Of a stretch of 64,000 bases of DNA, positions 7,206 through 15,426 are shown in pieces (position 1 is the first letter of the stretch; every line of letters starts with the position of its first letter). Position numbers and translations under genes: made by a program. This DNA is from Pelodictyon phaeoclathratiforme BU-1. Lineage in GTDB: Bacteria > Bacteroidota > Chlorobiia > Chlorobiales > Chlorobiaceae. Location of the stretch: assembly GCF_000020645.1 (NCBI RefSeq), contig NC_011060.1, positions 246,501 to 310,500 on the forward strand, in the 5' to 3' direction. Under the pieces are notes generated by a model. The model made no database searches. It saw only the letters and a program-made list of their open reading frames with translations, and was not told where the DNA came from.

Positions 7206-9662
7206 GTGAAGAAAAAGATTCTCCTGTTGCTCACTGTTTTTGGCGGCTACACTCTTCTGGTTCTGCTGCTCTTTTATCCGCTTGTCTTTCAATCGAAGAT
7301 GCTTCTTGCGCCCGATACCCTTATTCCCCAGGCTTCGACAATGGCGCTTGACCGGCTTCAGGCCCAAACCGGCGCATATCCGCTCTGGCAGCCCTGGCTC
7401 TTTTCAGGTATGCCGACTGTGGAGGCATTCAGCTACCTCAGCGGACTCTATTACCCCAACCTTGTTTTCAACCTCTTTCATACTGATGGCATCGTTTTGC
7501 AGCTCCTCCACCTCGCCTTTGCCGGTTTGGGACTCTTCCTTTTTCTTCGCCAGTACGGCTTGACAATCCTTGCAGCCTCTTTTGGCGGGGTGCTCTTCAT
7601 GCTCAACCCCTATCTGAGCGCCATGCTGGTGCATGGTCACGGCAGCCAGCTTATGACGGTGGCCTACATGCCCTGGATGCTCTGGGCCACCATGCGTCTC
7701 ATACAGCGTGGAGGGCTGGTCGATGCCGGGATGCTTGCGCTTTTAGCCGGGTTTCAGTTGCAGCGCTCACACGTTCAGATTGCCTGGTATTCCTGGATGC
7801 TCATGCTGCTGCTGGCTGTTGTTTTGTTTTTTTCGCATCGCGGGTTTTTTACAAAAAAGAGCGCTGTTTCAGGGATGCATCCTGTGCTTCCTGGAGGTGG
7901 TAATGGGGGTGCGGATGAGGGCAGCCACAAGGGCGGCCCCTACATGACATTGCGAATATTTTTGTTGTTGGTTTTGGCGTTGGGTTGCGGCATTGCCATG
8001 TCGGCATCGATATACCTGCCTGCATCCGAGTATGCCGCATATTCAGTGAGGGGGATGGCTGCAGAGGGAGGAGGTTCAGCGTGGGAGTATGCCACACTCT
8101 GGTCAATGCACCCTCTGGAGTTGCTCACCTTTCTTGTGCCGGGACTCTTCGGCTTTGGCGGAGTAACCTATTGGGGTTTCATGCCCTTCACCGACTTTCC
8201 CCATTATGCCGGAATTGTGGTGCTGCTGCTCGCTGTAGCAGGAGCTGTTATCCGCAGAAAAGAGCCGATGACCTGGTTTTTTATTGCGGGTGCACTGCTT
8301 GCGCTGCTGCTCTCTTTTGGACGTTTTTTTAGTCCAGTGTTTGATCTCTTCTACCATTTTGCGCCACTCTTCAGCCGCTTCAGGGTGCCCTCCATGGCGC
8401 TCATCATGCTCTATCTGATCATCTCTTGTCTTGCCGCAATCGGAGTCAACGACCTGCTTCAGCGCCAGTCGGAGCGGTTCTTGAAACCGATCAGGATCGG
8501 AGCGCTGCTTCTTGCAGCTTTTCTGCTCCTCTTCCTTGCCTTTGAACCGTCGCTTGAAAGTTTCTTCCGCTCACTCTTTCCCGAACCGCAGGTTGGAAGT
8601 TTTGACCTGGCCTTTATGGTCAATAAGGTGCGCTGGGAGAATCTGACGGGGAGTCTCTGGATAGTCCTGCTCATTGCATCTCTTTTCTCCGGAGTGCTCT
8701 GGCTCAGCATCAAGGAGAAGCTCTCCCACAAAATAACGGCCATCCTGCTCTTTCTTCTTGCACTTGGCGATCTGCTCTGGATGGATATACAGATCATCTA
8801 CCCATCCACCAGCTCGCTCCGCTCCCCGGTTTTCGCTGATAGCCGCATGGTGGAACCCGCTTTCCGGCACGACGACATCACTCGTTACCTTGCCGCACAG
8901 AAAGGGCCTTTCAGAATCTACCCCGCAGGGCCACTCTTTGCGGAGAACAAGTTCGCCCTCTTCGGTATTGAGTCCGTGGGTGGCTACCATCCTGCCAAGC
9001 TCAAGCTCTATGAAGAGTTTCTTGCTAAAACGGAGAATCTTGCAAGCCTCAATATCCTGCGGATGCTTAATGTCGGCTACATTGTCACTCCTCAACCCAT
9101 CGAGCATTCCGCGTTCAAGCTGGTTAAAACCGGTGAACTGCAATTGGCAAGCGGCCCGGTGACAGCTTACGTTTACAGCCTTCAGGGAAGCGCCCCAAGA
9201 GCATGGTTTGCAAACCGTGTGACTGGTGTGCATGGTAACGACGCCCTCTTTGCCCGACTTCTTGATGATCAGGCACCAGTCGGAGAGGCTTATGTTGATG
9301 GCTCTCTCTGGAAAGGAGTCCGAACCTTTGCATCGGCAACGGTCACATCACTTGACGCAAAAGCAGAATCCATGGTCTTGAAGGTTGCTGCTCCCGGAGA
9401 GGCATTCCTTGTGACCAGCGAAATTCATTACCCCCTGAGGTGGAAGGTGAAGATTGATGGCAGGGAAACTGCAGTCGTGAAAGTGAACGGCCTGCTGCGC
9501 GGTGTTGTGATTCCGGCAGGCAGCAGGGAGGTCAGGTTTTACTATGATCGAAACGGCTTTGAAACCGGTCGCAGGATATCGCTTGGCGCTTTCGTTGTGG
9601 CGTTGTTGATGGTGGCAGGGGGAGTGATCGGAGGTCGGTTCCGGCAAAAGGGCGGAAAATGA
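7206..9662 (+). CDS. YfhO-family multi-spanning membrane protein (GT-C-type glycosyltransferase)
   Basis: About 818 aa. Roughly a dozen membrane helices fill the first 520 residues. They follow a large periplasmic loop with LLAPDTLIPQ and PLWQPWLFSGMPTVEAFSY, the conserved YfhO feature resembling GT-C enzymes. The last 250 residues are a soluble beta-rich domain ending with one more helix near the C-terminus. YfhO proteins use undecaprenyl-phosphate sugars to decorate cell-wall or surface polymers. The start is GTG at 7206, 4 bp after the flippase stop; a TTG at 7179 would overlap more. A dead paralogue of its 3' end lies at 14880-15310. This is the last gene before the accessory island. Confidence 0.88.
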   Translation: MKKKILLLLTVFGGYTLLVLLLFYPLVFQSKMLLAPDTLIPQASTMALDRLQAQTGAYPLWQPWLFSGMPTVEAFSYLSGLYYPNLVFNLFHTDGIVLQLLHLAFAGLGLFLFLRQYGLTILAASFGGVLFMLNPYLSAMLVHGHGSQLMTVAYMPWMLWATMRLIQRGGLVDAGMLALLAGFQLQRSHVQIAWYSWMLMLLLAVVLFFSHRGFFTKKSAVSGMHPVLPGGGNGGADEGSHKGGPYMTLRIFLLLVLALGCGIAMSASIYLPASEYAAYSVRGMAAEGGGSAWEYATLWSMHPLELLTFLVPGLFGFGGVTYWGFMPFTDFPHYAGIVVLLLAVAGAVIRRKEPMTWFFIAGALLALLLSFGRFFSPVFDLFYHFAPLFSRFRVPSMALIMLYLIISCLAAIGVNDLLQRQSERFLKPIRIGALLLAAFLLLFLAFEPSLESFFRSLFPEPQVGSFDLAFMVNKVRWENLTGSLWIVLLIASLFSGVLWLSIKEKLSHKITAILLFLLALGDLLWMDIQIIYPSTSSLRSPVFADSRMVEPAFRHDDITRYLAAQKGPFRIYPAGPLFAENKFALFGIESVGGYHPAKLKLYEEFLAKTENLASLNILRMLNVGYIVTPQPIEHSAFKLVKTGELQLASGPVTAYVYSLQGSAPRAWFANRVTGVHGNDALFARLLDDQAPVGEAYVDGSLWKGVRTFASATVTSLDAKAESMVLKVAAPGEAFLVTSEIHYPLRWKVKIDGRETAVVKVNGLLRGVVIPAGSREVRFYYDRNGFETGRRISLGAFVVALLMVAGGVIGGRFRQKGGK

Positions 9663-9729
9663 GATCATTTGGTTACGAGGTGTACTTCTCTGCTGGACTC
9701 CTCTTGCTTGTCGGCAAGGTGTTCTTAAT

Positions 9730-9944
9730 GTTGAGTAAAATTACTCAATAGAGTGAGCAAAAATTTATGCTCATTGAGCGCACTCAAAAAAAGTTCTGAC
9801 ATAACGGGTCGAATCGGAACCCCGTCAATATATCCAGGTGCTTTACGGCGTCACGAAAGAAAATCTGCATAACGAATGCGATACCGGTGAAGTTGCAGGC
9901 AAAGAAAACTGGTAATCCAATGGCATACCCTGTTGGGGTTGTAG
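9730..9944 (+). pseudogene. Scar of an ATPase-mazEF locus (double internal deletion)
   Basis: Compared by eye with the intact locus at 11111-13012. Positions 9730-9849 match the operator region and first 35 or so codons of the ATPase gene. Positions 9849-9920 match the last 20 or so codons of the mazE-like antitoxin. Positions 9921-9944 match the last codons and stop of the mazF-like toxin. The ATPase start survives as ATG 9767, but a CAA codon has become TAA after 12 codons. The two deletion joints fall at short shared sequences (CTTTACGGC/CTTTCCGGC and TGGCATAC). Nothing here can make a working protein. Confidence 0.82.
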
Positions 9945-10107
9945 CAATTCTTTTTGCATAATAATGGCAGGGGAGTACGGCATAAATCCAAGAGCTTAAG
10001 GGGGTTTCAGCTTGCCGCAGTACAGAATCAAGAACGGTTCATTCAAAATGTCAGCTTTGCTTTCTGCTAACTCATAATTACAGAGCACTACGGAGGTTGC
10101 GGTGTTG
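9945..10107. other. Spacer of the truncated TA copy
   Basis: No gene is seen. From about 10018 the sequence matches the spacer between mazF and hipA of the intact copy at 13034-13127. The first 60 bases or so have no counterpart there. Confidence 0.6.
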
Positions 10108-10566
10108 TCATCTCCTGCAACAAAACAAATGTTCTGCCTCCGAGCACTCCTGCCCGCTCAACCCAAGACGTCTCGCAAGAACTTTCCACTCTTTAACAAC
10201 CTCGCACACTTCACGGACAATTATCCCGGCACGAGCGCGATTCATTCGGTAATATTCGGCAGTCGCAATCGCAACCTGAAAATCAGGCTGACGGTTATAG
10301 AGATCAAGTGACAGCACATGCTCTGCTTTTCTGAACGAAGGATTCATGTCGAAAGCTGGTGCCAGTCGCCATCCTGAAGGGGAGCGTATGAAGCCGTGAT
10401 TGCGAAGATGGTCATCGCGGTTTGCCGTGGCGATGTTGAACACCACTCTTGTGAACAGCTCTTCGAGGTTACGTGCGATGTGATCAGCTTCACCGTAGGT
10501 GGAGAGAAATTCTGCCAGCTCCAGATAACTGGCATCGTCGGTATCGGTATGGTGAAGCATGGTCAT
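10108..10566 (-). pseudogene. C-terminal fragment of a HipA-family kinase
   Basis: The 152-aa open frame (MTMLHHTDTDDASYLELAEF) is nearly identical to the last 152 residues of the full HipA at 13128-14372. It keeps the kinase catalytic loop ATANRDDHLRNHGF and the metal site AFDMNP. It lacks the N-terminal subdomain, the GGARPKA phosphate-loop segment and the WIAKFPS lysine strand. A deletion of roughly 750 bp fused it to the end of hipB. Without the ATP-binding half it should have no kinase activity. A short protein might still be made, because the frame is open and overlaps the hipB' stop. Confidence 0.85.
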
Positions 10567-10937
10567 GGCTGAGGCAAAAAAATGGCGCAGCTTCCTGGTT
10601 CGCCATCGCTCGCTCCTGCTGGTGCTTTTTTGCGTGGCGCCCTTCTCCGCCGGGGAAGCGATTCGTCCTGCAGGCGACGGCCAAGTGCGTCCTCTTTGGA
10701 GATCAACGACAAGTCCGCAAGCAGTCCGAGGACGCGAAGCACCTGAACGTAGAAGCCGATAGCAACCGACGGGTCACCAGTCTCAATTTTGTAGAGAGTA
10801 GGACGTGAAAGATTGGCCCTTGCACAAACGGTCTCCATGGAAAAGCGGCGACGAAGTCGCGCATCTCTGAGGCGCTGCCCCAGAGCCTCCATCTCTTTTG
10901 CCGAAGCGGGGTATAATGGTGTGGCTCTACTTGTCAT
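10563..10937 (-). CDS. HipB-like XRE-family repressor, second copy with altered C-terminus
   Basis: 124 aa from the ATG at 10937 (MTSRATPLYPASAKEMEALG). The helix-turn-helix is intact: SMETVCARANLSRPTLYKIE at about residues 33-52. It is nearly the same as the HipB at 14359-14703 up to GASDGE. The frame then runs through the deletion joint and ends in the unrelated tail PGSCAIFLPQP. DNA binding should be retained, so this copy could still repress both hip operators or neutralise the full HipA. It is followed on the same strand by the hipA fragment. Confidence 0.8.
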   Translation of the reverse strand: MTSRATPLYPASAKEMEALGQRLRDARLRRRFSMETVCARANLSRPTLYKIETGDPSVAIGFYVQVLRVLGLLADLSLISKEDALGRRLQDESLPRRRRAPRKKAPAGASDGEPGSCAIFLPQP

Positions 10938-10970
10938 AACGATAATTTGTGATTTATCATTACGGTTATA
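10936..10970. promoter_or_regulatory. Likely HipB operator (first copy)
   Basis: Directly before the hipB' ATG lies ATAACGATAAT, then TTGTG, then ATTTATCATTACGGTTAT. The halves GATAAT and ATTTATC form an imperfect inverted repeat inside a longer imperfect ATAACnGTAAT-type symmetry. The same block precedes the third hip copy at about 36080. HipB repressors usually bind such inverted repeats at their own promoter; the assignment is inferred from position and symmetry. Confidence 0.5.
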
Positions 10971-11110
10971 GCTTGTGAAAATGAGGCAGGGTTTATATTG
11001 TTCAACAGGCAACTCTTTGCTGAATCTCGGGCTCTCTGCGCCACCGTTTTATTATTTTTGAAGTGCTGCATAGCGTAGACAAGTTTTTCTTGTTGGATGT
11101 TTTCTGAATG

Positions 11111-11146
11111 CTCAACATATTGAGTAATTTTACTCAATATGTTGAG
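11111..11146. promoter_or_regulatory. Perfect 17-bp inverted repeat before the ATPase gene
   Basis: CTCAACATATTGAGTAA (11111-11127), TT, then its exact reverse complement (11130-11146). Each arm also contains a smaller CTCAA..TTGAG symmetry. It ends 9 bp before the ATG at 11156. A shortened form (TGAGTAAAATTACTCA) remains in the decayed copy at 9733-9748. It could be an autoregulatory operator or a strong mRNA hairpin at the 5' end. Confidence 0.6.
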
Positions 11147-11155
11147 CAAAAAACC

Positions 11156-12349
11156 ATGATCATCAAGCGCTTTCAAAAGAAAGTTCTGACACAACGGATC
11201 GAATCAGAACCCCGTCAATTCATTCAGGTGCTTTACGGCCCGCGTCAAGTTGGTAAAACCACGCTGGCATTGCAGTTTATGGAGTCAACAAAGCTTTCGG
11301 TTCATTTCGCTTCTGCAGATCTTGTTGCATCCGGGCAATCGAGCTGGATCAGCCAGCAATGGGAGGCGGCACGCATCAAGCTTCGGCAATCAGAAGAGAA
11401 GGAGGCGGTGCTCATCATCGACGAAATCCAGAAAATCGGCAACTGGAGCGAAGCGGTAAAGAGGGAGTGGGACAGCGACACCGCACAACGGCAATCACTC
11501 AAGGTGGTTCTGCTCGGCTCATCCCGGCTGTTACTGCAGCAAGGGTTGACGGAATCACTCGCTGGCCGATTTGAAACCCTCTTCATCGGGCACTGGTCGT
11601 ACCGTGAAATGAACGAGGCATTTGACTTCACTCCTGAACAGTATGTCTGGTTTGGAGGCTATCCAGGTGCGGCAGCATTGATCAACGATGAAGAGCGCTG
11701 GAGGCGCTACATTACCGATTCACTCATCGAGACAAGCATTTCGAAAGATATTCTGATGCTGACCCGTGTTGACAAGCCAGCCTTGATGAAACGGCTCTTT
11801 GAACTGGGATGCGGTTATTCAGGCCAGATTCTCTCCTATACAAAAATCCTTGGTCAACTGCAGGATGCAGGTAATACAACAACACTGGCACACTATCTGC
11901 GCCTGCTCGATACCGCTGGCTTACTTGGCGGACTGGAAAAGTACAGCCCTGAAATGGTGCGGCGCCGGGCATCCATTCCGAAATTTCAGGTGCATAACAC
12001 AGCTTTGATCAGCGCACAGCAGCAGTACTCTTTTCAGGAGATTGTCACAAACCCGTCGCAATGGGGCAGATGGGTTGAGTCGGCAATTGGCGCCCATCTC
12101 ATTAATCATGCCCGCACCGATGCAATTAACCTCTTTTACTGGCGTCAGGGGAATCATGAGGTAGATTTTGTTTTGGAGCACAAAGGAAAAGTGATCGGCC
12201 TTGAAGTTAAAAGTGGCCGTACCGGGCACGCTTCCGGCATGGCAGCATTTGAGCAACAGTGCAAGCCGTACAAGGTTCTTCTGGTTGGAAACTCGGGGAT
12301 TCCATGGCAGGAGTTTCTTGAACTGGAATCTTTGGAGCTGTTTGCGTGA
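11156..12349 (+). CDS. AAA-family ATPase with DUF4143 C-terminal domain
   Basis: 397 aa from the ATG at 11156. An in-frame ATG at 11108 would translate straight through the perfect palindrome, so I reject it as the start. Walker A is LYGPRQVGKTTLALQF (near residue 28). Walker B is EAVLIIDEIQKI. The C-terminal DUF4143 part has the lines NLFYWRQGNHEVDFVL and VIGLEVKSGR, which resemble the E-VD-EvK core of PD-(D/E)XK nucleases. The family is common in archaea and anaerobes and often travels with mobile or toxin genes; its job is not established. No good ribosome-binding site is visible. Confidence 0.88.
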   Translation: MIIKRFQKKVLTQRIESEPRQFIQVLYGPRQVGKTTLALQFMESTKLSVHFASADLVASGQSSWISQQWEAARIKLRQSEEKEAVLIIDEIQKIGNWSEAVKREWDSDTAQRQSLKVVLLGSSRLLLQQGLTESLAGRFETLFIGHWSYREMNEAFDFTPEQYVWFGGYPGAAALINDEERWRRYITDSLIETSISKDILMLTRVDKPALMKRLFELGCGYSGQILSYTKILGQLQDAGNTTTLAHYLRLLDTAGLLGGLEKYSPEMVRRRASIPKFQVHNTALISAQQQYSFQEIVTNPSQWGRWVESAIGAHLINHARTDAINLFYWRQGNHEVDFVLEHKGKVIGLEVKSGRTGHASGMAAFEQQCKPYKVLLVGNSGIPWQEFLELESLELFA

Positions 12350-12429
12350 GTGAGCCGTAGCCCGCCAATCTTTTTGCTTTATCCAGCAAAAAGTAATATC
12401 TACATTGTATAAACAAAATGGAGGTAGAG

Positions 12430-12672
12430 ATGCTCACAAAGGTTCAGAAGTGGGGCAACAGCCTTGCCTTGAGAATACCGAAAACCTGGGCGCTTGAGGC
12501 CAGGCTCGAAAACAATTCAGAGGTAGAGATTTCTCTGGTTGAGGGAAAACTCGTTATCACTCCAGTGGTCACTATAAAACAAGATCTTGCTCACCTGCTT
12601 TCCGGCGTCACGAAAGAAAATCTGCATAACGAATGCGATACCGGTAATGCTGCAGGCAAAGAAAACTGGTAA
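12430..12672 (+). CDS. MazE/AbrB-type antitoxin
   Basis: 80 aa. LTKVQKWGNSLALRIPK at the N-terminus is the swapped-hairpin AbrB/MazE DNA-binding fold, and EVEISLVEGKLVITPV completes it. The acidic tail (HNECDTGNAAGKENW) would wrap the toxin. The start is ATG 12430, with GGAGG at 12420-12424; the in-frame ATG at 12418 overlaps that ribosome-binding site and is rejected. The toxin gene starts 4 bp after the stop. The last 20 or so codons are duplicated in the scar at about 9850-9916. Confidence 0.9.
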   Translation: MLTKVQKWGNSLALRIPKTWALEARLENNSEVEISLVEGKLVITPVVTIKQDLAHLLSGVTKENLHNECDTGNAAGKENW

Positions 12673-12676
12673 TCCG

Positions 12677-13012
12677 ATGGCTTATACTCCGGATCGTGGT
12701 GACATGGTGTGGATTGCCTTTAATCCTCAGGCGGGTCATGAGCAGGCAGGACGTCGTCCAGCATTGGTCTTGTCTCCCAAAGCGTACAACTCCAAAGTTG
12801 GTCTGGCGCTTCTTTGCCCCATCACCAGCCAGATTAAAGGGTATCCCTTTGAAGTGCTGCTTCCTGAAGGGTTGAACATCAATGGCGCGATTTTATCTGA
12901 TCAGGTAAAAAGTCTTGACTGGAAGATCCGGCAGGCAGAGTTAATTTGCCTATTGCCCTCGTCGGTAGTTGATGAAGTGCTGCATAAGTTGCATACCCTG
13001 TTGGGGTTGTAG
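12677..13012 (+). CDS. MazF-family endoribonuclease toxin
   Basis: 111 aa, the usual MazF/ChpB length. DRGDMVWIAFNPQAGHEQAG followed by RRPALVLSPKAYN is the MazF catalytic beta-barrel entry (the R and the following basic cluster). CPITSQIKGYPFEVLLP and ILSDQVKSLDWKIRQ carry the conserved T/S and DQ residues near the active site. MazF cleaves mRNA at short motifs and is silenced by the upstream antitoxin. The ATG at 12677 is 4 bp after the antitoxin stop, so translation is coupled. Every visible active-site position looks intact. Confidence 0.9.
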   Translation: MAYTPDRGDMVWIAFNPQAGHEQAGRRPALVLSPKAYNSKVGLALLCPITSQIKGYPFEVLLPEGLNINGAILSDQVKSLDWKIRQAELICLLPSSVVDEVLHKLHTLLGL

Positions 13013-13127
13013 CAAATCCCCTCCCCCATTATCCCGCAGTACAGAATCAAGAACGGTTCATTCAAAATGTCAGCTTTGTGTTCTGCTAACTCATACATTA
13101 CGGAGCACTACGGAGTTTGCGGTGTTG

Positions 13128-14372
13128 TCATCTCCCGCAATAAAACAAATGTTCAGCCTCCGAGCACTCCTGCCCGCTTAATCCAAGACGTTTTGCAAGA
13201 ACTTTCCACTCTTTCACAATCTCGCACACTTCACGGACAATTATCCCGGCACGAGCGCGATTGATTCGGTAATATTCGGCAGTCGCAATCGCAACCTGAA
13301 AATCAGGCTGACGGTTATAGAGATCAAGTGACAGCACATGCTCTGCTTTTCTGAACGAAGGATTCATGTCGAAAGCAGGTGCCAGTCGCCATCCTGAAGG
13401 GGAGCGTATGAAGCCGTGATTGCGCAGATGGTCATCGCGGTTTGCCGTGGCGATGTTGAACACCACTCTTGTGAACAGCTCTTCGAGGTTACGTGCGATG
13501 TGATCAGCTTCACCGTAGGTAGAGAGAAATTCTGCAATCTCCAGATAACTGGCATCGTCGGTGTCGGCATGGTGAAGCATGGTCATGGCCGAGGCAAAAA
13601 AACGGCGATGGTTACTGGTTCGGTCAAATCGCTGCACCAGAAAGGTGTGGTATCCTTTACCAATCTGCATGAGGCGAGCTTCGGGAACGGTAATATGGCA
13701 TTGCTGTGCCAGCTCATGCAGCAGCTTTTCCCAGAGGGCAACATCGTAGTCATCGTCAGCAGAGGGGAATTTGGCAATCCAGAGAGCGCCATCCTCATCA
13801 ACCAGATTCGCTTTGGGACGAGCGCCGCCAAGTGACGAACCGGGGGCAACAAGAACGTTCAGCCACTCTTTGATTTTACCGAAGTCATCCTGCTTTTTTC
13901 TGGTCAACTCAAAGGCCATCTCCTGCAACTCAGCAATTTTTGCCACCGGTGGAGCAGATAACGCCTCGTTGGCCAGATAGAGCGATTCCCCGGGGTGGCT
14001 GAAACGCAAGGCACCCATGCGCGTGCAGTCCTGAACTCCCAGCAGAAAATCCCAGGGGGCAAGCGTTCTCGGTGTACGCTCCTCCTCCTTTGCCTCAATC
14101 GCCTCCCTCCGTTTCATCAGGAGTTGTCCCCAGCGATCGGGACATGAATCCATGAAGACTCCAAAATTGGAGCCTCCCGGAAAGAAGTCGCCCGCCGAGA
14201 GATCAAGCTCCGGATCAAGTGGAAATGCGTTGACCTGCCTGAGCCATGCTGGATCATAAACAAAACGGACTGTACCCCGAGCCCCACGCGAGAGTGTGCC
14301 TATCTGCTGGAGAGGTCCGAATGCCGGGTCGTCAAGCCACACCAAGAGCTGCTCCTCTTCACGCTTCGCCAT
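13128..14372 (-). CDS. hipA: HipA-family serine/threonine kinase toxin
   Basis: 414 aa from the ATG at 14372 (MAKREEEQLLVWL); an upstream ATG at 14432 lies inside hipB and is rejected. The N-terminal Couple_hipA part has GDFFPGGSNFGVFMDSCPDR. The kinase part has the Gly-rich phosphate loop SSLGGARPKANL, the ATP lysine strand ALWIAKFPS, the catalytic loop ATANRDDHLRNHGF and the metal site LAPAFDMNP. HipA phosphorylates aminoacyl-tRNA synthetases to induce dormancy. The gene overlaps the end of hipB by 14 bp, as expected for a HipBA operon. A C-terminal duplicate lies at 10108-10566. Confidence 0.92.
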   Translation of the reverse strand: MAKREEEQLLVWLDDPAFGPLQQIGTLSRGARGTVRFVYDPAWLRQVNAFPLDPELDLSAGDFFPGGSNFGVFMDSCPDRWGQLLMKRREAIEAKEEERTPRTLAPWDFLLGVQDCTRMGALRFSHPGESLYLANEALSAPPVAKIAELQEMAFELTRKKQDDFGKIKEWLNVLVAPGSSLGGARPKANLVDEDGALWIAKFPSADDDYDVALWEKLLHELAQQCHITVPEARLMQIGKGYHTFLVQRFDRTSNHRRFFASAMTMLHHADTDDASYLEIAEFLSTYGEADHIARNLEELFTRVVFNIATANRDDHLRNHGFIRSPSGWRLAPAFDMNPSFRKAEHVLSLDLYNRQPDFQVAIATAEYYRINRARAGIIVREVCEIVKEWKVLAKRLGLSGQECSEAEHLFYCGR

Positions 14373-14703
14373 CACTCGCTCCTGCTGGCGTTTTTTTGCG
14401 CGGTGCCCTTCTTCGTTGGGGAAGCGATTCATCCTGCAGGCGACGGCCCAAAGCGTCCTCTTTGGCGATCAACGACAAATCCCCAAGCAGTCCGAGAACA
14501 CGAAGCACCTGGATGTAGAAGCCGACAGCGACCGACGGGTCACCATTCTCAATTTTATAGAGCGTTGGACGAGAGAGGTTTGCCCTGGCGCAGACGGTCT
14601 CCATGGAAAAACGACGACGAAGCCTCGCATCCCTGAGGCGCTGCCCCAGAGCCTCCATCTCTTTCGCCGAAGCGGGGTATAGTGGTGTGGCTCTGTTTGT
14701 CAT
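14359..14703 (-). CDS. hipB: HipB-family XRE antitoxin/repressor
   Basis: 114 aa. A helix-turn-helix of Cro/C1 type (MEALGQRLRDARLRRRFSME, then TVCARANLSRPTLYKIENGD) covers residues 15-60, and helix 3 is SRPTLYKIE. The basic C-terminal RRRAPRKKTPAGASDGEA is longer than in E. coli HipB and may contact HipA. The start is ATG 14703, right at the operator. The paralogue at 10563-10937 differs by few residues. HipB should repress its own operon and hold HipA inactive. Confidence 0.92.
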   Translation of the reverse strand: MTNRATPLYPASAKEMEALGQRLRDARLRRRFSMETVCARANLSRPTLYKIENGDPSVAVGFYIQVLRVLGLLGDLSLIAKEDALGRRLQDESLPQRRRAPRKKTPAGASDGEA

Positions 14704-14760
14704 AACGATAACGTTTGCTTTTATTATAATGATAATTTGTGAATTAACATTGCGGTTAGA
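14701..14760. promoter_or_regulatory. hipBA promoter/operator region (intact copy)
   Basis: ATAACGATAAC and ATAATGATAAT occur 13 bp apart upstream of hipB, followed by TTGTGAATTAACATTGCGGTTA. The other two hip copies carry only one ATAACGATAAT unit, so this copy has gained a repeat unit. The TTATTATAAT run could hold a -10 element. It is probably the site of HipB autoregulation; this is inferred from sequence symmetry alone. Confidence 0.45.
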
Positions 14761-14879
14761 TAGTTCCAGGCGATGAGCATATCGTGTATGGTCTTGTCCT
14801 GAGACTCTTTGTTAAAGCCAAACCAGTACTTTTTTACTGTATTTGCTGATAGTTTAGTGTACCGTTTTCAGTAGACCGC
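14761..14879. other. Short spacer with a possible coding scrap
   Basis: One minus-strand frame reads LSANTVKKYWFGFNKESQD over about 35 codons without a stop. I do not recognise it; it may be the remnant of a transposase-like gene. Nothing else is visible. Confidence 0.25.
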
Positions 14880-15310
14880 GCCAAGAGCATGGTTCGCCAG
14901 TTGGATCATCGCTGTGAACAATAACGAAGAGTTGTTTGCCCGGCTTTTTGATGATGAGGGCCCTGATGGTGTGGCGTATGCCGATGCTTCACTTTGGAGA
15001 GGAACAACCACTTTTGCATCGGCAACGGTGATGTCGCTTGATGCTAAAGGGGAGTCGATGGTTGTGAAGGTTGCTGCGCCCAGCGAGGCATTTTTTGTTT
15101 ATTATCCGCTGCGGTAGAAAGGTGAAGATTGATGGCCGCTATGCTTTAATGGTGAAGGTGAACGGGCTGTTGCGAGACCTTTTGGTGCCGAGTGGCAGCA
15201 TGGAAGTGGGGTTTTATTATGATCGAAGCGGCTTTGAGACTGGGCGTTAGGTATCGCTTGGTGCTTTTGTGGTGGCGGTGTTGATGGTGGTGGTGGGAAT
15301 CGGCTGGTAG
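14880..15310 (+). pseudogene. Dead C-terminal copy of a yfhO paralogue
   Basis: The DNA and protein follow the last 155 or so codons of the yfhO gene at 9196-9662. It has CCAAGAGCATGGTT, then LFARLFDDEGPDGVAYADAS against LFARLLDDQAPVGEAYVDGS, then TTFASATVMSLDAKGESMVV, and finally FYYDR and the terminal helix. Frameshifts and stops break it (the open piece 14914-15117 ends in a TAG; another TAG follows GDFETGR-like codons). The divergence from the intact gene is much greater than between the hip copies, so it is an old paralogue rather than part of the recent duplication. It ends at the same point as yfhO. Confidence 0.82.
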
Positions 15311-15426
15311 GTTTTGAGAAAGTCTTGGGAGTCGAGAATTCCGCGTGGTTATCACTAAAATCCTTGTTTTGGTTTGAATTACGGTACCATGTTATTTATC
15401 TTAGCTCTCAGCAGATATTGAAAAAG

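Noticed and set aside
7206..9662. Considered as a possible O-antigen ligase or polymerase
   Set aside because: The large first loop with PDTLIPQ and the soluble C-terminal domain fit YfhO better than Wzy/WaaL.
11108..11155. Longer N-terminus for the DUF4143 ATPase
   Set aside because: The extra codons are exactly the perfect palindrome, better explained as a regulatory site.
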